A DNA stretch of 8,094 bases from Clostridia bacterium (GTDB lineage Bacteria > Bacillota > Clostridia > Christensenellales > Aristaeellaceae): the NCBI GenBank assembly GCA_024404395.1, contig JAKSPZ010000029.1, forward strand, positions 1 to 8,094, in the 5' to 3' direction. Numbering within the stretch: the stretch's first letter is position 1; each line of letters starts with the position of its first letter. The notes below the pieces were generated by a model that searched no databases, was not told where the DNA came from, and was given only the letters and a program-made list of their open reading frames with translations. Of the stretch, positions 7,112 to 8,094 are shown piece after piece. The translations under genes were made by a program, and so were the position numbers.

Positions 7112-7656
7112 TGGCGGGGTTAACTGAGATGGCCGATCATGAGGAGATCAAGTGGTATGTAATCCATACCTATTCAGGATACGAGAACAAAGTCAAGGTC
7201 AATCTTGAGAAGTCGGTTGAAAACAACCACATGCAGGATCTGATCACCGAAGTACGTATCCCGATCGAAGAAGTAGAAGAGATCAAAAACAATAAACGCC
7301 GCACGGTACAGCGCAAGCTTCTCCCCGGTTACGTGATGGTCAAGATGCTTATGACCAACGAGACCTGGTTCGTCGTTCGCAATACCCGCGGTGTTACCGG
7401 ATTCGTCGGCGCAGGCAACAAGCCCACGCCCCTTTCCGAGACTGATTTCGCCTCTGTGTTCGAACCGAAGACGCCTTTGGTTACCGACATCATGGTAGGC
7501 GATACCGTGCGCATTCTCAGCGGTGTTCTTGAGAACTTCACCGGCAGAGTGACGAAGATTGACGATGTGACCGAGAAGGTCACCGTTACCGTCACCATGG
7601 CGAACAAAGACACCGACGTTGAGCTTGGCATGGACGAGGTCATTCATACGAATTGA
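7111..7656 (+). CDS. nusG: Transcription termination/antitermination factor NusG
   Basis: NusG binds RNA polymerase and modulates pausing, termination and coupling with the ribosome. The 181-residue reading has the NGN domain from WYVIHTYSGYENKVKVNLEK (residue 15 on), with LLPGYVMVKM and the signature VVRNTRGVTGFVG. The KOW domain starts near residue 129 with VGDTVRILSGVLENFTGRVTKID. The start is uncertain. ATG 7111 overlaps the secE stop and would rely on coupling, with no clear ribosome binding site. ATG 7129 (175 residues) has a G-rich GCGGGG about 9 bases upstream and removes a non-conserved lead. Either way the conserved protein is complete. The rplK gene follows after 98 bases. Confidence 0.96.
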   Translation: MAGLTEMADHEEIKWYVIHTYSGYENKVKVNLEKSVENNHMQDLITEVRIPIEEVEEIKNNKRRTVQRKLLPGYVMVKMLMTNETWFVVRNTRGVTGFVGAGNKPTPLSETDFASVFEPKTPLVTDIMVGDTVRILSGVLENFTGRVTKIDDVTEKVTVTVTMANKDTDVELGMDEVIHTN

Positions 7657-7670
7657 CCCCGACGCACGAT

Positions 7671-7695
7671 CTGAACGCCCGTTTTCGGGTTTCAG
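7671..7695 (+). promoter_or_regulatory. Hairpin in the nusG-rplK gap, function unknown
   Basis: CTGAA + GCCCG pair with CGGGT + TTCAG around a TTTT loop (10 bp, one bulged C at 7676, one G-T wobble). No T-run follows, so it is not a terminator. A second small hairpin AAGCG-TTC-CGCTT lies at 7712-7724. In E. coli the L1 protein represses rplK-rplA by binding the mRNA leader before rplK, so this position suits such an element. I cannot match the L1 site consensus by eye. Confidence 0.4.
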
Positions 7696-7754
7696 AGTGG
7701 GAGGATCGCTAAAGCGTTCCGCTTCACCACATACATTTAGAGGAGGAAACCCTA

Positions 7755-8094
7755 ATGGCAAAGAAAGTTACTGCACTGATCAAGCTGCAGGTTCCCGCCG
7801 CCAAGGCCACTCCGGCACCGCCGATTGGTCCTGCTCTCGGTCAGCATGGTGTGAACATCCCCGGATTCTGCAAGGAATTCAACGATCGTACCGCCGGTCA
7901 GGCCGGCCTGATTATCCCGGTTGTTATCACCGTCTATCAGGATCGCACCTTCACTTTCATCACCAAGACCCCTCCGGCAGCCGTCCTGATCAAGAAGGCT
8001 TGCGGCCTCGAGCACGCATCCGGCCGTCCTAACAAGGAAAAGGTTGCCAACATCACCAAGGCTCAGGTCAAGGAAATTGCCGAGCTGAAGATGA
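7755..8094 (+). CDS. rplK: 50S ribosomal protein L11 (N-terminal part, runs off the right edge)
   Basis: L11 binds the 23S rRNA GTPase-associated region beside the L10-L7/L12 stalk and takes part in factor-dependent GTP hydrolysis and the stringent response. 113 codons are present of a protein usually about 141 residues long. The N-terminal domain has the conserved proline-rich [16 protein letters not shown], followed by GFCKEFN (with Pro in place of the more common Met just before it). The rRNA-binding C-terminal domain starts with [17 protein letters not shown]. The ATG at 7755 is 8 bases after AGGAGG (7741-7746). rplA (L1) would be expected just beyond the edge but is not visible. Confidence 0.97.
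   Translation, partial: MAKKVTALIKLQVPAAKATPAPPIGPALGQHGVNIPGFCKEFNDRTAGQAGLIIPVVITVYQDRTFTFITKTPPAAVLIKKACGLEHASGRPNKEKVANITKAQVKEIAELKM

Noticed and set aside
7619..8032. A 137-codon plus-strand frame covering the nusG end and rplK
   Set aside because: It overlaps rplK in another frame. The rplK reading has an AGGAGG site and clear L11 motifs but runs off the window.

Overview
The window looks like ordinary core chromosome from a Gram-positive, Clostridia-type member of the Bacillota with moderate to fairly high GC. The evidence is the Firmicutes-style L10 leader RNA with an intrinsic attenuator, strong AGGAGG-type ribosome binding sites, near-consensus sigma-A promoters, many U-tract terminators, the 53-residue zinc-type L33, and a short one-helix SecE. 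I cannot name a genus. I see no phage, transposon, CRISPR array, tRNA or rRNA.

Layout, left to right. (1) Positions 1-573 (+) are the C-terminal part of a sugar-type ABC transporter ATPase (MalK/MsmX/UgpC family), followed by a strong terminator. (2) Positions 660-1820 (-), convergent with it, are a membrane-anchored diguanylate cyclase with its own near-consensus promoter and a TTG start. (3) Positions 1929-5127 (-) are the protein-folding and proteolysis cluster tig-clpP-clpX. It is read from a promoter near 5175-5203, has an intrinsic terminator between tig and clpP, and ends in a terminator after clpX. (4) Positions 5128-5513 are a divergent control region holding the tig promoter, the rplJ promoter and an L10 autoregulatory leader with an attenuator. 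(5) Positions 5514-6489 (+) are rplJ-rplL (stalk proteins L10 and L7/L12), closed by a strong terminator. (6) From 6568 to the right edge (+) lies a second unit with its own promoter: rpmG (L33), secE, nusG and the start of rplK (L11).

Functionally, the right half supplies the ribosomal GTPase-associated centre (L10, L7/L12, L11), a 50S protein (L33), the essential Sec translocon subunit SecE and the transcription factor NusG. The left-centre supplies the ribosome-bound chaperone trigger factor and the ClpXP protease. The most notable departure from textbook order is that rplJ-rplL sits upstream of rpmG-secE-nusG-rplK, in its own terminated unit and without rpoB behind it. The usual order is secE-nusG-rplK-rplA-rplJ-rplL-rpoB-rpoC.

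I found no convincing novel system. The points most worth a second look are the rplJ-rplL rearrangement, the readable terminator/antiterminator switch in the L10 leader, the internal tig-clpP terminator with no visible promoter behind it, and a few residue variants in ClpP and ClpX.
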